DNA from: Cerina sp048266425
Lineage (GTDB): Bacteria > Bacteroidota > Bacteroidia > Flavobacteriales > Flavobacteriaceae
Reading direction: 5' to 3'
Length of the DNA stretch: 64,000 nucleotides
Assembly (NCBI GenBank): GCA_048266425.1
Contig: JBLWZN010000003.1
Span: 1 to 64,000 of the forward strand
Position numbers and translations under genes: made by a program
Notes under the pieces: generated by a model
Told to the model about the DNA's origin: nothing
What the model saw: the letters and a program-made list of their open reading frames with translations, nothing else
Database searches by the model: none
Shown: piece after piece, positions 49,832 to 58,640 of the stretch
How the letters are laid out: each line of letters starts with the position of its first letter
Position numbering within the stretch: the first letter of the stretch is position 1

Positions 49832-50671
49832 CTATCTTAAATCGGTTATTTTGGCTACATCCATGTCCCCATAATCCAAATTTTCACCGGCCATGCCCCA
49901 AATAAAGGTATAGTTGGAGGTTCCCGAACCGCTGTGTATCGACCATGGCGGGGAAATGATAGCTTGGTGATTCTGCATCCAGATATGACGGGTTTCTTGG
50001 GGCTGTCCCATAAAATGACAGACCGATTGCCCTTCCGGTACATCCAGATAAAAGTAGACTTCCATGCGTCTATCGTGAACATGGGCTGGCATGGTATTCC
50101 ATACGCTTCCAGTTTTTAGTTCGGTCATGCCCATCTGTAATTGGCAGGTTGTGACAATGCCTCCAATAATCATTTGGTTAACGGTACGGTGGTTGGCGGT
50201 CTCCAAAGACCCCAGCTCCAACTTGTTAGCTTCCGCCAAGCTTACTTTTTTCGTGGGATAGCTCGTATGTGCCGGAGCGGAATTCAAGTAGTACTTGGCA
50301 GGCTTATGGGAATTGTCGCTCTTAAAGAACACTTCCTTGGTCCCTTGACCGATATACAAGGCATCTTTATGATCCAGTTTATAGGAAGTGCCATCAACGT
50401 CAACGCTGCCAGGAGCGCCAACGTTTATAATTCCAAGCTCCCTGCGCTCCAAAAAATAGGAGGCCTTCAAGGGGTCGATTGTCTCCAGTTTTAAAGGTTT
50501 GTCGGGCACGGCCGATCCAGCGATATAGCGATCGAAATGGGAATAAGTGAGCGTTATTTTACCCACCTCCATTAAATTGTCTATCAGGAATTCCTTCCTT
50601 AGTTCCGAGGTGTCATATTTTTTTACTGCTTCCGGGCTCGATGCGTACCGGGTGTCAAAGGATGTTGCCAT
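49832..50671 (-). CDS. kduI: 5-dehydro-4-deoxy-D-glucuronate isomerase (KduI)
   Basis: Zinc-dependent cupin isomerase of 279 residues that converts 5-keto-4-deoxyuronate to 2,5-diketo-3-deoxygluconate. The N-terminal RYASSPEAVKKYDTSELRKEFL is diagnostic of KduI; the metal site is AHVHDRRMEVYFYLD (His, His, Glu; about 197-211) with another His in RHIWMQNHQAIISPPWSIHSG (about 227-247). Full length for the family (about 278). It lies 47 bp after uxuA and 4 bp before kduD. Its presence shows that unsaturated uronates from lyase action are used. Confidence 0.97.
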   Translation of the reverse strand: MATSFDTRYASSPEAVKKYDTSELRKEFLIDNLMEVGKITLTYSHFDRYIAGSAVPDKPLKLETIDPLKASYFLERRELGIINVGAPGSVDVDGTSYKLDHKDALYIGQGTKEVFFKSDNSHKPAKYYLNSAPAHTSYPTKKVSLAEANKLELGSLETANHRTVNQMIIGGIVTTCQLQMGMTELKTGSVWNTMPAHVHDRRMEVYFYLDVPEGQSVCHFMGQPQETRHIWMQNHQAIISPPWSIHSGSGTSNYTFIWGMAGENLDYGDMDVAKITDLR

Positions 50672-50718
50672 TATATGGATGTTAAGTATTAGATTTTAGA
50701 AGTTAAATTTTAGAGGTG

Positions 50719-51915
50719 CTATTTAGGGAATAAGGACTTTCTAATTCCCATTTCCAACCCCCTCAACTCTGCCAGTCCCCGGAGCCTTCCTATGGCCGAA
50801 TAACCAGGATTGGTATGCTTTCGGAGGTCGTCCAACATTTTGTGGCCATGATCCGGGCGCATGGGCATACGGAAATCGTTGCGGCCAGCCGATATTCTTT
50901 TTTCCTGCTCGGTCACTAGGGCTTTCATAACACCGTACATATCCACATCTCCATCCAAGTGGTCGGCTTCGTGAAAGTTGCCATCGGAATCGCGCTTGGT
51001 ACTCCTTAAATGGATAAAGTGGATACGGTCCCCCAAGCGTTCTACCATCCCTGGCAAATCGTTGTCCGCCCGAACCCCAAACGAACCTGTGCAAAATGTG
51101 AGTCCGTTATTGGGGCTGTCCACCGCCGCATAAAGTTCCAAAATATCCTGTTCCGTACTCACTACCCGGGGCAATCCTAAGATGGGATACGGTGGGTCAT
51201 CTGGGTGGATGCACATTCGTATGCCCGCTCTTTCGGCGATAGGAATAATCTGTTTCAAAAAGTGGAACAAGTGTTTTTTCAGTTCGGCCGCACCTATCTT
51301 GTCATAGGTCGTCAGGATAGTATTGAATTCGTCCAATGAATATCCTTCCTCCGCTCCGGGTAGACCGGCGATTATATTGTTGGTGAGGCTTCTTTTATCG
51401 TCTTCGGACAGTTTATCAAAATAGGCCTTGGCATTCTGTTTCTGTTTTTCCGTATAGGAAGAATCCGCTCCGGACCTTTTTAATAGGAACAGTTCAAACG
51501 CTGCAAAGGCGGCGGCCTCAAACCGCAAAGCGGTGGACCCATCGGCCAGCTCATAATCCAGATTGGTCCTTGTCCAGTCTAGCACCGGCATAAAGTTGTA
51601 ACAAACGGTGTCAATTCCACAGGCCCCCAAATTTGTAAGGGTCTGTTTATAATTATTGATATACGTATCAAAATCTCCCTGTTGGGTCTTTATGGCCTCG
51701 TGGATGGGCACACTCTCCACAACGGACCAGGTAAGCCCAATTTTTTCAATTGCCTTTTTGCGTTTCACGATTTCCTCCACGGTCCAAACTTGACCGTTTG
51801 GAACGTGATGAAGGGCGGAAACGATTCCAGTGGCCCCCGCTTGTTTAACGTCCATCAGGGAAACGGGATCGTTAGGTCCGTACCATCTCCATGTATTTTC
51901 GAGGTTGATGTTCAT
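50719..51915 (-). CDS. uxuA: mannonate dehydratase (UxuA)
   Basis: Cytosolic metal-dependent dehydratase of 398 residues making 2-keto-3-deoxygluconate from D-mannonate in glucuronate catabolism. Family segments are TWRWYGPNDPVSLMDVKQAGATGIVSALHH (about 8-37), the metal-binding CIHPDDPPYPILGLPR (about 235-250), FCTGSFGVRADNDLPGM and the final DHGHKMLDDL with its His ligand. Length equals the usual UxuA. It lies between the sulfatase and kduI in the minus-strand operon. Confidence 0.97.
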   Translation of the reverse strand: MNINLENTWRWYGPNDPVSLMDVKQAGATGIVSALHHVPNGQVWTVEEIVKRKKAIEKIGLTWSVVESVPIHEAIKTQQGDFDTYINNYKQTLTNLGACGIDTVCYNFMPVLDWTRTNLDYELADGSTALRFEAAAFAAFELFLLKRSGADSSYTEKQKQNAKAYFDKLSEDDKRSLTNNIIAGLPGAEEGYSLDEFNTILTTYDKIGAAELKKHLFHFLKQIIPIAERAGIRMCIHPDDPPYPILGLPRVVSTEQDILELYAAVDSPNNGLTFCTGSFGVRADNDLPGMVERLGDRIHFIHLRSTKRDSDGNFHEADHLDGDVDMYGVMKALVTEQEKRISAGRNDFRMPMRPDHGHKMLDDLRKHTNPGYSAIGRLRGLAELRGLEMGIRKSLFPK

Positions 51916-52017
51916 TTTTTGTAGTTACTAGGTTATTAAAGGTTAATCATAAATTTAAACATTGAACATTAAACAGTGCACCTTGAACCTTGAAAATTGA
52001 ACCTTGATCCTTCCCTT

Positions 52018-53445
52018 CTACTGCAGGCTTTTAAACCTTCGGTCCATTTCAGTTTTCAGTTCCAGAACAATTTCCGGATTGCCGTCCGCAATGTTTACTA
52101 CTTCCTTGTCCGCTACTTTTTCATCATAGAGCTCTATGCCCCCATCATCATGGACTATGAGCCTATAGTCTGGTGTTCTGATGGTTTTGGCCTTGGCCCA
52201 GTAGGCAACGGCCGGTTGTCCCGAGGCCTTGGGGTTTTTTAGCATAGGACTAAAGGAGGTGCCTATGGCAAATTTTGGCTTTTCCACTTCGGTTAGTTCG
52301 CAAAGAGTTGGAAAAATATCGATTGTTTCTACCATTCCTTCCGCTTGTTTGCCCGGATACTTTATTCCTGGGTAATAAACGATCAACGGGGAGCGCAGGG
52401 CTTCCTCGAACAGATTGTGCTTGCCCCATATATTGTGTTCGCCCAAATTCCAACCATGATCGCCCCAAAGGACGATGATGGTATTTTTATCGGCACCTGT
52501 TTCCTTCAATTTTTTTATAATGCGTCCCACCTGTGTATCCGAATAGGTAGCGCAAGCGGCGTAGTGACGGCGGACTTCGGTGGCAAAATCGCTATCGACC
52601 CTTGGATCTTTTCCCCAGCGGTTGTACTGCATAAATTCGCCCGATTCGTGCCATGTAGAAATGCCTTGTGGCTTTTCTGGATGCAAAATTGCGGGTAACT
52701 CAATGTCTTTATAGAATTCCAGGTAGTTTTTTGGGGCACCGAAGGGCAGGTGTGGTTTTAGTAAGCCCACGGCAAGAAAAAAGGGCTTGCTGTTATCCGA
52801 GGCAAGGATATCGAGCTGTTTTAGGGCCTCGTTTACAATGAGTCCGTCCGGGTAAATGGAATCGGGGCCCGAGGCGGATTGATACACGTCCATGGTGCCC
52901 CGCCCTTGTCGGATTTCTCCATGGGCCAGACCGTGCATGGCCCCTCTGGGATGTTGCCATTCCCCTACGGGCATTAGGCTACGGTCCCAAGCATTTGGCA
53001 TTTCTATCTCATTGGGGTCATTCCAATCGGGGCCGCCCAATCCCCCTGGATGGTGGGAGACCTTGCCAACGGAGACCGTGGTATATCCGTTCTTCCTAAA
53101 CCATTCGGGCATCGTCGGGGTTGTTTGCCTTGGATCTTCTGCTAGTTGATCGGCCCTTTCAAATAGGGCATTGTTGTCGGCAGGACCATATATTCCTGTC
53201 AACATTGTGTACCGGGACGGACCACAACTAGGGGCATTTACATAGTGTTTCGGGAAGGCTCGGCCTTGGGCAGCCAGTTTGTCGATATTTGGCGAATGAA
53301 TGTAGGACGCTCCAAACGAGGCCAGCTCTGGCCGAAGGTCATCCACGCAGATAAATAGAATGTTTTTGGATTGTTGGGATTGCGCATTAAGGGCAATTGT
53401 TCCCCCAAAGGCCAAAAGCAAAAAAAGTAATCTGAATTCTTTCAT
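52018..53445 (-). CDS. secreted S1-family sulfatase (iduronate-2-sulfatase-like)
   Basis: Exported type I sulfatase of 475 residues with a signal peptide ending IALNAQ. The formylglycine site is CGPSR (about residues 73-77, Cys form), preceded by metal ligands VDDLRPELASFG and followed by the family elements GKVSHHPGG, VGLLKPHLPF and LWGDHGWNLGEH. The KPHLPF/GDHGW pattern is that of iduronate-2-sulfatase-like enzymes (S1_7 group). In the uronate operon it would desulfate ulvan, fucoidan-like glucuronans or glycosaminoglycan fragments before uptake. The formylglycine-generating enzyme is not in this window. Confidence 0.92.
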   Translation of the reverse strand: MKEFRLLFLLLAFGGTIALNAQSQQSKNILFICVDDLRPELASFGASYIHSPNIDKLAAQGRAFPKHYVNAPSCGPSRYTMLTGIYGPADNNALFERADQLAEDPRQTTPTMPEWFRKNGYTTVSVGKVSHHPGGLGGPDWNDPNEIEMPNAWDRSLMPVGEWQHPRGAMHGLAHGEIRQGRGTMDVYQSASGPDSIYPDGLIVNEALKQLDILASDNSKPFFLAVGLLKPHLPFGAPKNYLEFYKDIELPAILHPEKPQGISTWHESGEFMQYNRWGKDPRVDSDFATEVRRHYAACATYSDTQVGRIIKKLKETGADKNTIIVLWGDHGWNLGEHNIWGKHNLFEEALRSPLIVYYPGIKYPGKQAEGMVETIDIFPTLCELTEVEKPKFAIGTSFSPMLKNPKASGQPAVAYWAKAKTIRTPDYRLIVHDDGGIELYDEKVADKEVVNIADGNPEIVLELKTEMDRRFKSLQ

Positions 53446-53476
53446 TCAATTATTGCTTATAGGTCAATAGTTAGAT

Positions 53477-53503
53477 TCAACTATCAACTATCAACTATCA
53501 ACT
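53477..53503. repeat. 7-bp tandem repeat TCAACTA
   Basis: Nearly four copies of TCAACTA in the 62-bp gap between the sulfatase and the SDR gene. It is of the same heptanucleotide type as those at 62334 and 63207. Confidence 0.85.
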
Positions 53504-53507
53504 CCTT

Positions 53508-54326
53508 TTAGACCCCGCTAAAGGCACTAAATCCCCCGTCTACCGGAATTACTGCCCCGGTGATGAACCGGGAAGCGTCGCTACATAAAAAGTGTATCGT
53601 TCCGTTTAGTTCCTCGGCTTCGCCAAATCGTCCCATTGGGGTGTTCCTTATAATGGTCTGTCCCCTTTCAGTATAGGTGCCATCGTCATTCATTAAAAGC
53701 TTCTTGTTCTGCTTTCCTACAAAAAATCCAGGGGCTATGGCGTTGACCCGGATATTATCGCCAAATTTGGTTGCCATTTCCACGGCCATCCAACGCGTAA
53801 AATTTTCCATTGCCGCTTTGGATGCCGAATATCCGGCTACCCGGGTAATGACCCTGTCAGCGGCCATAGAGGAATAATTGATGATTACCCCCTTCTTTTG
53901 ATCGGCCATGACTTTTCCAAATATCAAGGATGGGATTACGGTTCCGTTGAGGTTAAGTTTGGAAACCGCATTAAAATCGTCCATAGAAATATCAAAAATC
54001 GTTTGGCCTGGAGCCACTGTGGCACCCGGTAAGTTTCCCCCGGCAATGTTCAAAAGGATATCTATTTTTCCAAAGCGTTCCAGTATTTTATCTTTGGCTT
54101 GGAGCAGCGAACTTTCGTTTAGAATATCCGCCTCTAGGGCCACGGCAGAACCACCGTTTTCGATTATAGCGTTGACCAAGGAAGCGATGGAGTTGGGATT
54201 TCGGGTCAATAATGCAACAGTGACCCCCGATGAGGCCAAACTTTTGGCCACCGAGGAAGCCAAAGCTCCACTTGCCCCGGTTATAATGGCAACTTTGCCC
54301 TGAATGTCAAAAAAACGATCGGTCAT
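53508..54326 (-). CDS. SDR oxidoreductase, probable mannonate (fructuronate) oxidoreductase
   Basis: Cytosolic short-chain dehydrogenase of 272 residues: cofactor site TGASGALASSVAKSLA (about 17-32), NIAGG (about 91-95), catalytic Ser in NYSSMAADRV and Tyr/Lys in YSASKAAMENF (about 167-177). It is the first gene of the minus-strand operon that contains uxuA and kduID. In Bacteroidota an SDR protein of this kind often replaces the classical UxuB in reducing fructuronate to mannonate, which would complete glucuronate breakdown together with UxuA. Substrate assignment is from context. It directly follows the palindromic operator candidate at 54378. Confidence 0.82.
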   Translation of the reverse strand: MTDRFFDIQGKVAIITGASGALASSVAKSLASSGVTVALLTRNPNSIASLVNAIIENGGSAVALEADILNESSLLQAKDKILERFGKIDILLNIAGGNLPGATVAPGQTIFDISMDDFNAVSKLNLNGTVIPSLIFGKVMADQKKGVIINYSSMAADRVITRVAGYSASKAAMENFTRWMAVEMATKFGDNIRVNAIAPGFFVGKQNKKLLMNDDGTYTERGQTIIRNTPMGRFGEAEELNGTIHFLCSDASRFITGAVIPVDGGFSAFSGV

Positions 54327-54377
54327 ATAGTGTGGTTTTTCAGGAAGAGATTCCTGTAAGTTTAAAATTATTTAAAA

Positions 54378-54391
54378 TACAATCGATTGTA
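54378..54391. promoter_or_regulatory. LacI-type operator candidate
   Basis: A perfect 14-bp palindrome, TACAATCGATTGTA, in the divergent control region, 52 bp upstream of the SDR start on the minus strand and 153 bp before the LacI-type gene. Centre CG and length match LacI-family operators. It probably represses the uronate operon and possibly the regulator itself. Confidence 0.7.
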
Positions 54392-54543
54392 AAAATATGA
54401 AAAAAACATTATATTTACGTGATTGGAACCATAATTAATATGTATTCGATCGGACAACAGATCAACGATTGGCCAATCTGGCAAACCACAGACTTCCCAT
54501 TAATTATGGAACGGCCCCAGGCTTGTCCAAAAATCAGAAAAAG

Positions 54544-55563
54544 TTGAAAAAAGCAACGATACATGAAATTGCCAAGGCTTTGGACATTGACAGTTCTACG
54601 GTATCCAGGGCCCTGAACGATAGTGAGTTGGTCAAGCAAGCGACCAAAGAGCTGGTTTTGAAAAAGGCCAAGGAAATGGGCTATAAGAGAAATTTGCTGG
54701 CCTCCAATCTCCGTCGGAACAAAAGCAATACTATCGGTGTTATAGTGCCAAGAATCTCGCGACATTTTTTTTCATCTACTATCGCGGGTATAGAGGAGGC
54801 TGCCTATAAGGATGGGGTTAATGTGATAATCTGTCAATCCTTGGAACAATTGAAAAGAGAACAACGGATCGTTGAAAATTTGTTGCAAAACAGGGTGGAT
54901 GGCATTTTGATGTCGATTTCCATGGAAACTTTGGTGGGAGACCACTTACAGCAATGTGCGGAAACGGGAACCCCCTTGGTATTTTTTGATAGGCATTTAA
55001 AAGGGCTGCCCCATACGGGGAAAGTCTTGGTCGATGACTTTAATGGGGGATTCTTGGCCACCGAACATCTGATTCTAAAAGGTTGCAAAAAAATCGCCCA
55101 CTTTTCGGGACCCCAGAATCTGGAAATCTATAAAAACCGATTGGCCGGTTATCTGTCGGCTTTGGAAAAATACGGCCTGGAGAACAGTGGCAATTTGGTC
55201 CTTGCCTCCAGATTAATGGAATCTGACGGTCATGACCTTGCCGTAAAATTGTTGGAAACGATAGGTGATGTAGACGGAATTTTTTGCGCAAACGACCTGG
55301 TTGCCATCGGGGCCATGAAAGAGCTCGTGGCCATGGGAAAGATTATCCCGGACGACATTGCGATCGTAGGTTTCAGTAACGAGCCTATTTCCGAGATCAT
55401 TGAACCATCCCTTACTACCATTGACCAATCCGGAGAGGCAATAGGAAGGCTGGCTTGCGAAATGTTGCTGCAAAACATTGCCAGCAGGGACAAAATGGTC
55501 AAAAGTAAAACGGTTGTTTTAACCCCGAAACTTATTGAAAGGGAGTCGAGCAATCGAAGATAG
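54544..55563 (+). CDS. LacI-family transcriptional regulator of the uronate operon
   Basis: DNA-binding repressor of 339 residues: LacI HTH at the N-terminus (KKATIHEIAKALDIDSSTVSRALND), hinge helix ASNLRRNKSNTIGV (about 47-60), then a periplasmic-binding-protein-like effector domain ending before residue 335. I start at TTG 54544, which gives exactly the family's usual beginning and length; a TTG at 54469 would add 25 unrelated residues, and no ATG exists before the HTH. It is transcribed divergently from the uronate operon, with a palindromic operator between. The ligand is probably a uronate or 2-keto-3-deoxygluconate. Confidence 0.92.
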   Translation: MKKATIHEIAKALDIDSSTVSRALNDSELVKQATKELVLKKAKEMGYKRNLLASNLRRNKSNTIGVIVPRISRHFFSSTIAGIEEAAYKDGVNVIICQSLEQLKREQRIVENLLQNRVDGILMSISMETLVGDHLQQCAETGTPLVFFDRHLKGLPHTGKVLVDDFNGGFLATEHLILKGCKKIAHFSGPQNLEIYKNRLAGYLSALEKYGLENSGNLVLASRLMESDGHDLAVKLLETIGDVDGIFCANDLVAIGAMKELVAMGKIIPDDIAIVGFSNEPISEIIEPSLTTIDQSGEAIGRLACEMLLQNIASRDKMVKSKTVVLTPKLIERESSNRR

Positions 55564-55599
55564 AAAATGTGCACTTAGTTTCAGGTTTATTTTTTTGAA

Positions 55600-55768
55600 G
55601 GAATCTAATGGAGCCAAAGATTACAAAAATTCAGTTTTTGGGATTATTTTGTTATCTGATGTTGAATTCTTGAATCTAGTTTTAAATTATCCCGATATTT
55701 ACCAAAGGAAATTACAACCATTAGAAATTGTCCAATTTATGGGGCTTACTCCCGGTATATGGATTTAA
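55600..55768 (+). pseudogene. C-terminal remnant of a Crp/Fnr-family regulator
   Basis: In the 420-bp gap after the LacI gene, the translation LLSDVEFLNLVLNYPDIY and the following QRKLQPLEIVQFMGLTPG resemble the C-terminal HTH of cyclic-nucleotide-binding Crp/Fnr proteins (pattern RYLxFLxxYPxIxxRxPxxxIAxYLGITPETLSRIR). The recognition helix is replaced by GIWI and a stop, and no cNMP-binding domain precedes it. It appears to be a decayed fragment. The rest of the gap is filled by AGGACAATAGG-type short repeats near 55783-55815 and AT-rich DNA. Confidence 0.45.
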
Positions 55769-55983
55769 GACATAAAGACGAAGGACAAAAGGACAATAGG
55801 ACAATAGGACAAAAAAAATATAGTTTCTGGCACAAAATTCAACACTTATGGAATATGTGTTGTTTATGCTGAATTAGTCCTTAATCTTTTATCTTTTGGT
55901 CCTTTTTCATAATTATACACGTTTGACTTACTTCGATAAAAGTAATTTTAGTATCAATATATTTAATATAAAATAGAATATAC

Positions 55984-58530
55984 ATGCGTCAATCCGAAAG
56001 ACTGAAAGAGTTTGAAAAATCGGTCAAGAACAAGTTCCATATATACAACAGCTTGTTTCTAAATTTACCATATCAGAATATCGAAAATGTTGGGATGCTC
56101 ATTCCCTTGTTGCTTAATCAATCTGAAAAAGGGCTTAAATCGGGTAAAAATCCTGAAGAAATCATGGATTCCTTTTTCAAGGACTATTTAAACGTGACAA
56201 CGGAAAAGGACAAGATAGATTTTATGTTCCGAATCATACAATACGTGGAAAGACAGGTGGTTCTTTACGACAGCGTAGAGGATGCCGCCTTTCCAAAATT
56301 GCAGGAATATAGTGGGTCTCTTTCCATTCGCGATTATTTTGAACTGGTGGACAAAAATAAAAGCTGGGACAAAATATCGGGCAAGCTCTCCACTTTTAGC
56401 GCCCGTATCGTCTTAACGGCCCACCCTACGCAATTCTATACCCCGGCAGTCCTGGATATTATAGACAATCTTCGAAAACTTATTCCAAAGAACAAAATAA
56501 ACGCCATTGACGTAACCCTTAGGCAACTTGGACTGACCTCCTTGATCAACGCTAAAAAACCGACTCCCTTGGACGAGGCCAAGAACATCATTTATATCCT
56601 TAGAAATGTATACTACGATGCGGTTGGGGATTTATATGCCTACATAAAGGACAATATTGATGAAGATGGTTTTGAAAACCACAATATTGTAAAACTCGGG
56701 TTTTGGCCCGGTGGCGATAGGGATGGCAATCCCTTTGTTACCGCGGATATTACCAAAGACGTTGCCGATGAGTTGCGTATCAATCTGATGAAATGTTATT
56801 ACAACGACCTAAAGGTTCTTATTCAGAAGCTCACTTTTAGGGAAGTGCAAGATCCCATTTTCACCCTTAGAGATCGCTTGTATAAGGCCATGTTCGACCC
56901 CAATGAATCTATTTCGTATAACGGTATTCTGGACCCGTTACTGGAAATTAGGCAGTTGTTGGTCGATAAATACCATAAACTCTTTTTAAAGGAGTTGGAC
57001 CACCTAATTGATAAGGTTAAAATTTTCAGGACCCACTTTGCGACCTTGGACATCCGCCAAGACCATAGCATGCACAAAAAAGTGGTGGAAGAAATTCTGA
57101 AGGCCAATGGTCTGGTCTCCAAAAGTATCGATGAACTGGAAAAATCCGAATTGGTGGAACTATTGCTCCACAAGAATTTGAAACTTGATGCCAAGGATTA
57201 TAAGGATGATATCGTAAAGGATACCATTGCCAATATTTCCCAGCTTAAGGGCATACAGGCGAAGAATGGGGAAGTGGGCTGCAACAGATATATTATTAGC
57301 AATTCCGAGGATATATTCTCCATACTCTTCGTTTACGGCCTCTTCCGTTGGTGCGGTTGGAAATCCAATGACATTACCTTTGACATTATCCCACTTTTCG
57401 AGACGATGAACGGTATGGCAACCTCGGAAAACACAATGCTAGAGCTTTTTGCCCTTCCCGAGTACATGGCACATTTGGAACAACGTAGCCAGACCCAGAC
57501 CATTATGCTCGGATTCTCCGACGGTACAAAGGATGGGGGCTATCTAAAGGCCAACTGGTCTATTTTTAAAACCAAGGAAAATCTTTCCATAGTTTGCAAA
57601 AGGCACAAGATAAAAGCGATATTTTTTGATGGTCGTGGAGGACCACCGGCACGTGGAGGCGGAAAAACACATAGGTTCTATGCCGCCCAGACCAAGACCA
57701 TTGCCAACAACGAAATACAGCTGACGATCCAGGGACAGACCATAACCAGCACCTATGGCACCAAGGAGCAATTTATGCACAACTGTGAACAATTATTGAC
57801 CGCGGGACTCTCCAACAATCTGTTCGGAAAGGAAAATAAGATTTCCAAGGAATCCCGCGCCCTAATGGAAGAGCTATCGGAACTGAGCTTTGACAAATAC
57901 GATGCCTTAAAACAGCACGATAAATTTATGCCTTATCTAGAGGATAAGAGCACACTGCGATTTTATACAAAAGCCAATATTGGAAGTAGGCCGGGCAAAA
58001 GGAGCCATAAGAAAAAACTGGAGCTCTCCGACCTGCGTGCCATATCCTTTGTGGGTTCCTGGAGCCAACTCAAGCAGAACGTACCCGGTTATTTTGGTAT
58101 CGGAACGGCAATTAAGATCTTAAAGGACGAGGGACGGGTCAAGGAAATCAAAAAAATGTACAAGGAAGTTCCATTTTTCCGGGCGTTGATGCTCAATAGC
58201 ATGATGTCGCTGGCCAAGTGTTATTTTGAGCTTACCAGTTATATGAAGGAAGACGAAACATATGCGGAATTCTGGACAATCCTGCACGAGGAATACCTGC
58301 TATCCAAGGAAATGCTATTGCTTATCTCGGGATCCAAGATCTTAATGGAGAAAGAGCCCATTTCCAGGGAATCCGTGAAGATTAGGGAGGATATTGTCCT
58401 TCCCCTATTGGTGATTCAACAATACGCCCTTCAAAAAATAGGACAGAATACGGAACATAAGGAACTGTATGAAAAGATAGTTACGAGGTCGCTCTACGGA
58501 AACATCAATGCCAGTAGAAATTCGGCTTAA
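55984..58530 (+). CDS. ppc: phosphoenolpyruvate carboxylase, divergent Bacteroidota form
   Basis: Cytosolic anaplerotic enzyme of 848 residues making oxaloacetate from PEP and bicarbonate. Active-site motifs: VLTAHPTQ (about 143-150, catalytic His), GFWPGGDRDGNPFVT (about 238-252), MLGFSDGTKDGGYLKANW (about 507-524) and FFDGRGGPPARGGGKTH (about 544-560). In the last motif Asp stands where most enzymes have His (FHGRGG), and the C-terminal QNTG tail is replaced by SRNSA. These changes are seen in the group's own branch but suggest altered kinetics or regulation. It is monocistronic. Recognition as PEPC is firm. Confidence 0.9.
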   Translation: MRQSERLKEFEKSVKNKFHIYNSLFLNLPYQNIENVGMLIPLLLNQSEKGLKSGKNPEEIMDSFFKDYLNVTTEKDKIDFMFRIIQYVERQVVLYDSVEDAAFPKLQEYSGSLSIRDYFELVDKNKSWDKISGKLSTFSARIVLTAHPTQFYTPAVLDIIDNLRKLIPKNKINAIDVTLRQLGLTSLINAKKPTPLDEAKNIIYILRNVYYDAVGDLYAYIKDNIDEDGFENHNIVKLGFWPGGDRDGNPFVTADITKDVADELRINLMKCYYNDLKVLIQKLTFREVQDPIFTLRDRLYKAMFDPNESISYNGILDPLLEIRQLLVDKYHKLFLKELDHLIDKVKIFRTHFATLDIRQDHSMHKKVVEEILKANGLVSKSIDELEKSELVELLLHKNLKLDAKDYKDDIVKDTIANISQLKGIQAKNGEVGCNRYIISNSEDIFSILFVYGLFRWCGWKSNDITFDIIPLFETMNGMATSENTMLELFALPEYMAHLEQRSQTQTIMLGFSDGTKDGGYLKANWSIFKTKENLSIVCKRHKIKAIFFDGRGGPPARGGGKTHRFYAAQTKTIANNEIQLTIQGQTITSTYGTKEQFMHNCEQLLTAGLSNNLFGKENKISKESRALMEELSELSFDKYDALKQHDKFMPYLEDKSTLRFYTKANIGSRPGKRSHKKKLELSDLRAISFVGSWSQLKQNVPGYFGIGTAIKILKDEGRVKEIKKMYKEVPFFRALMLNSMMSLAKCYFELTSYMKEDETYAEFWTILHEEYLLSKEMLLLISGSKILMEKEPISRESVKIREDIVLPLLVIQQYALQKIGQNTEHKELYEKIVTRSLYGNINASRNSA

Positions 58531-58640
58531 TTTTAAGCGTAAGTTTTTGCCGAGTATTATTGGATATGTACCGTTCCGATAAAGATAAGAAATTAGTGTC
58601 ATACGGAAGCTTTTTTGGAGGGTAATCCTAGATCGATAGC

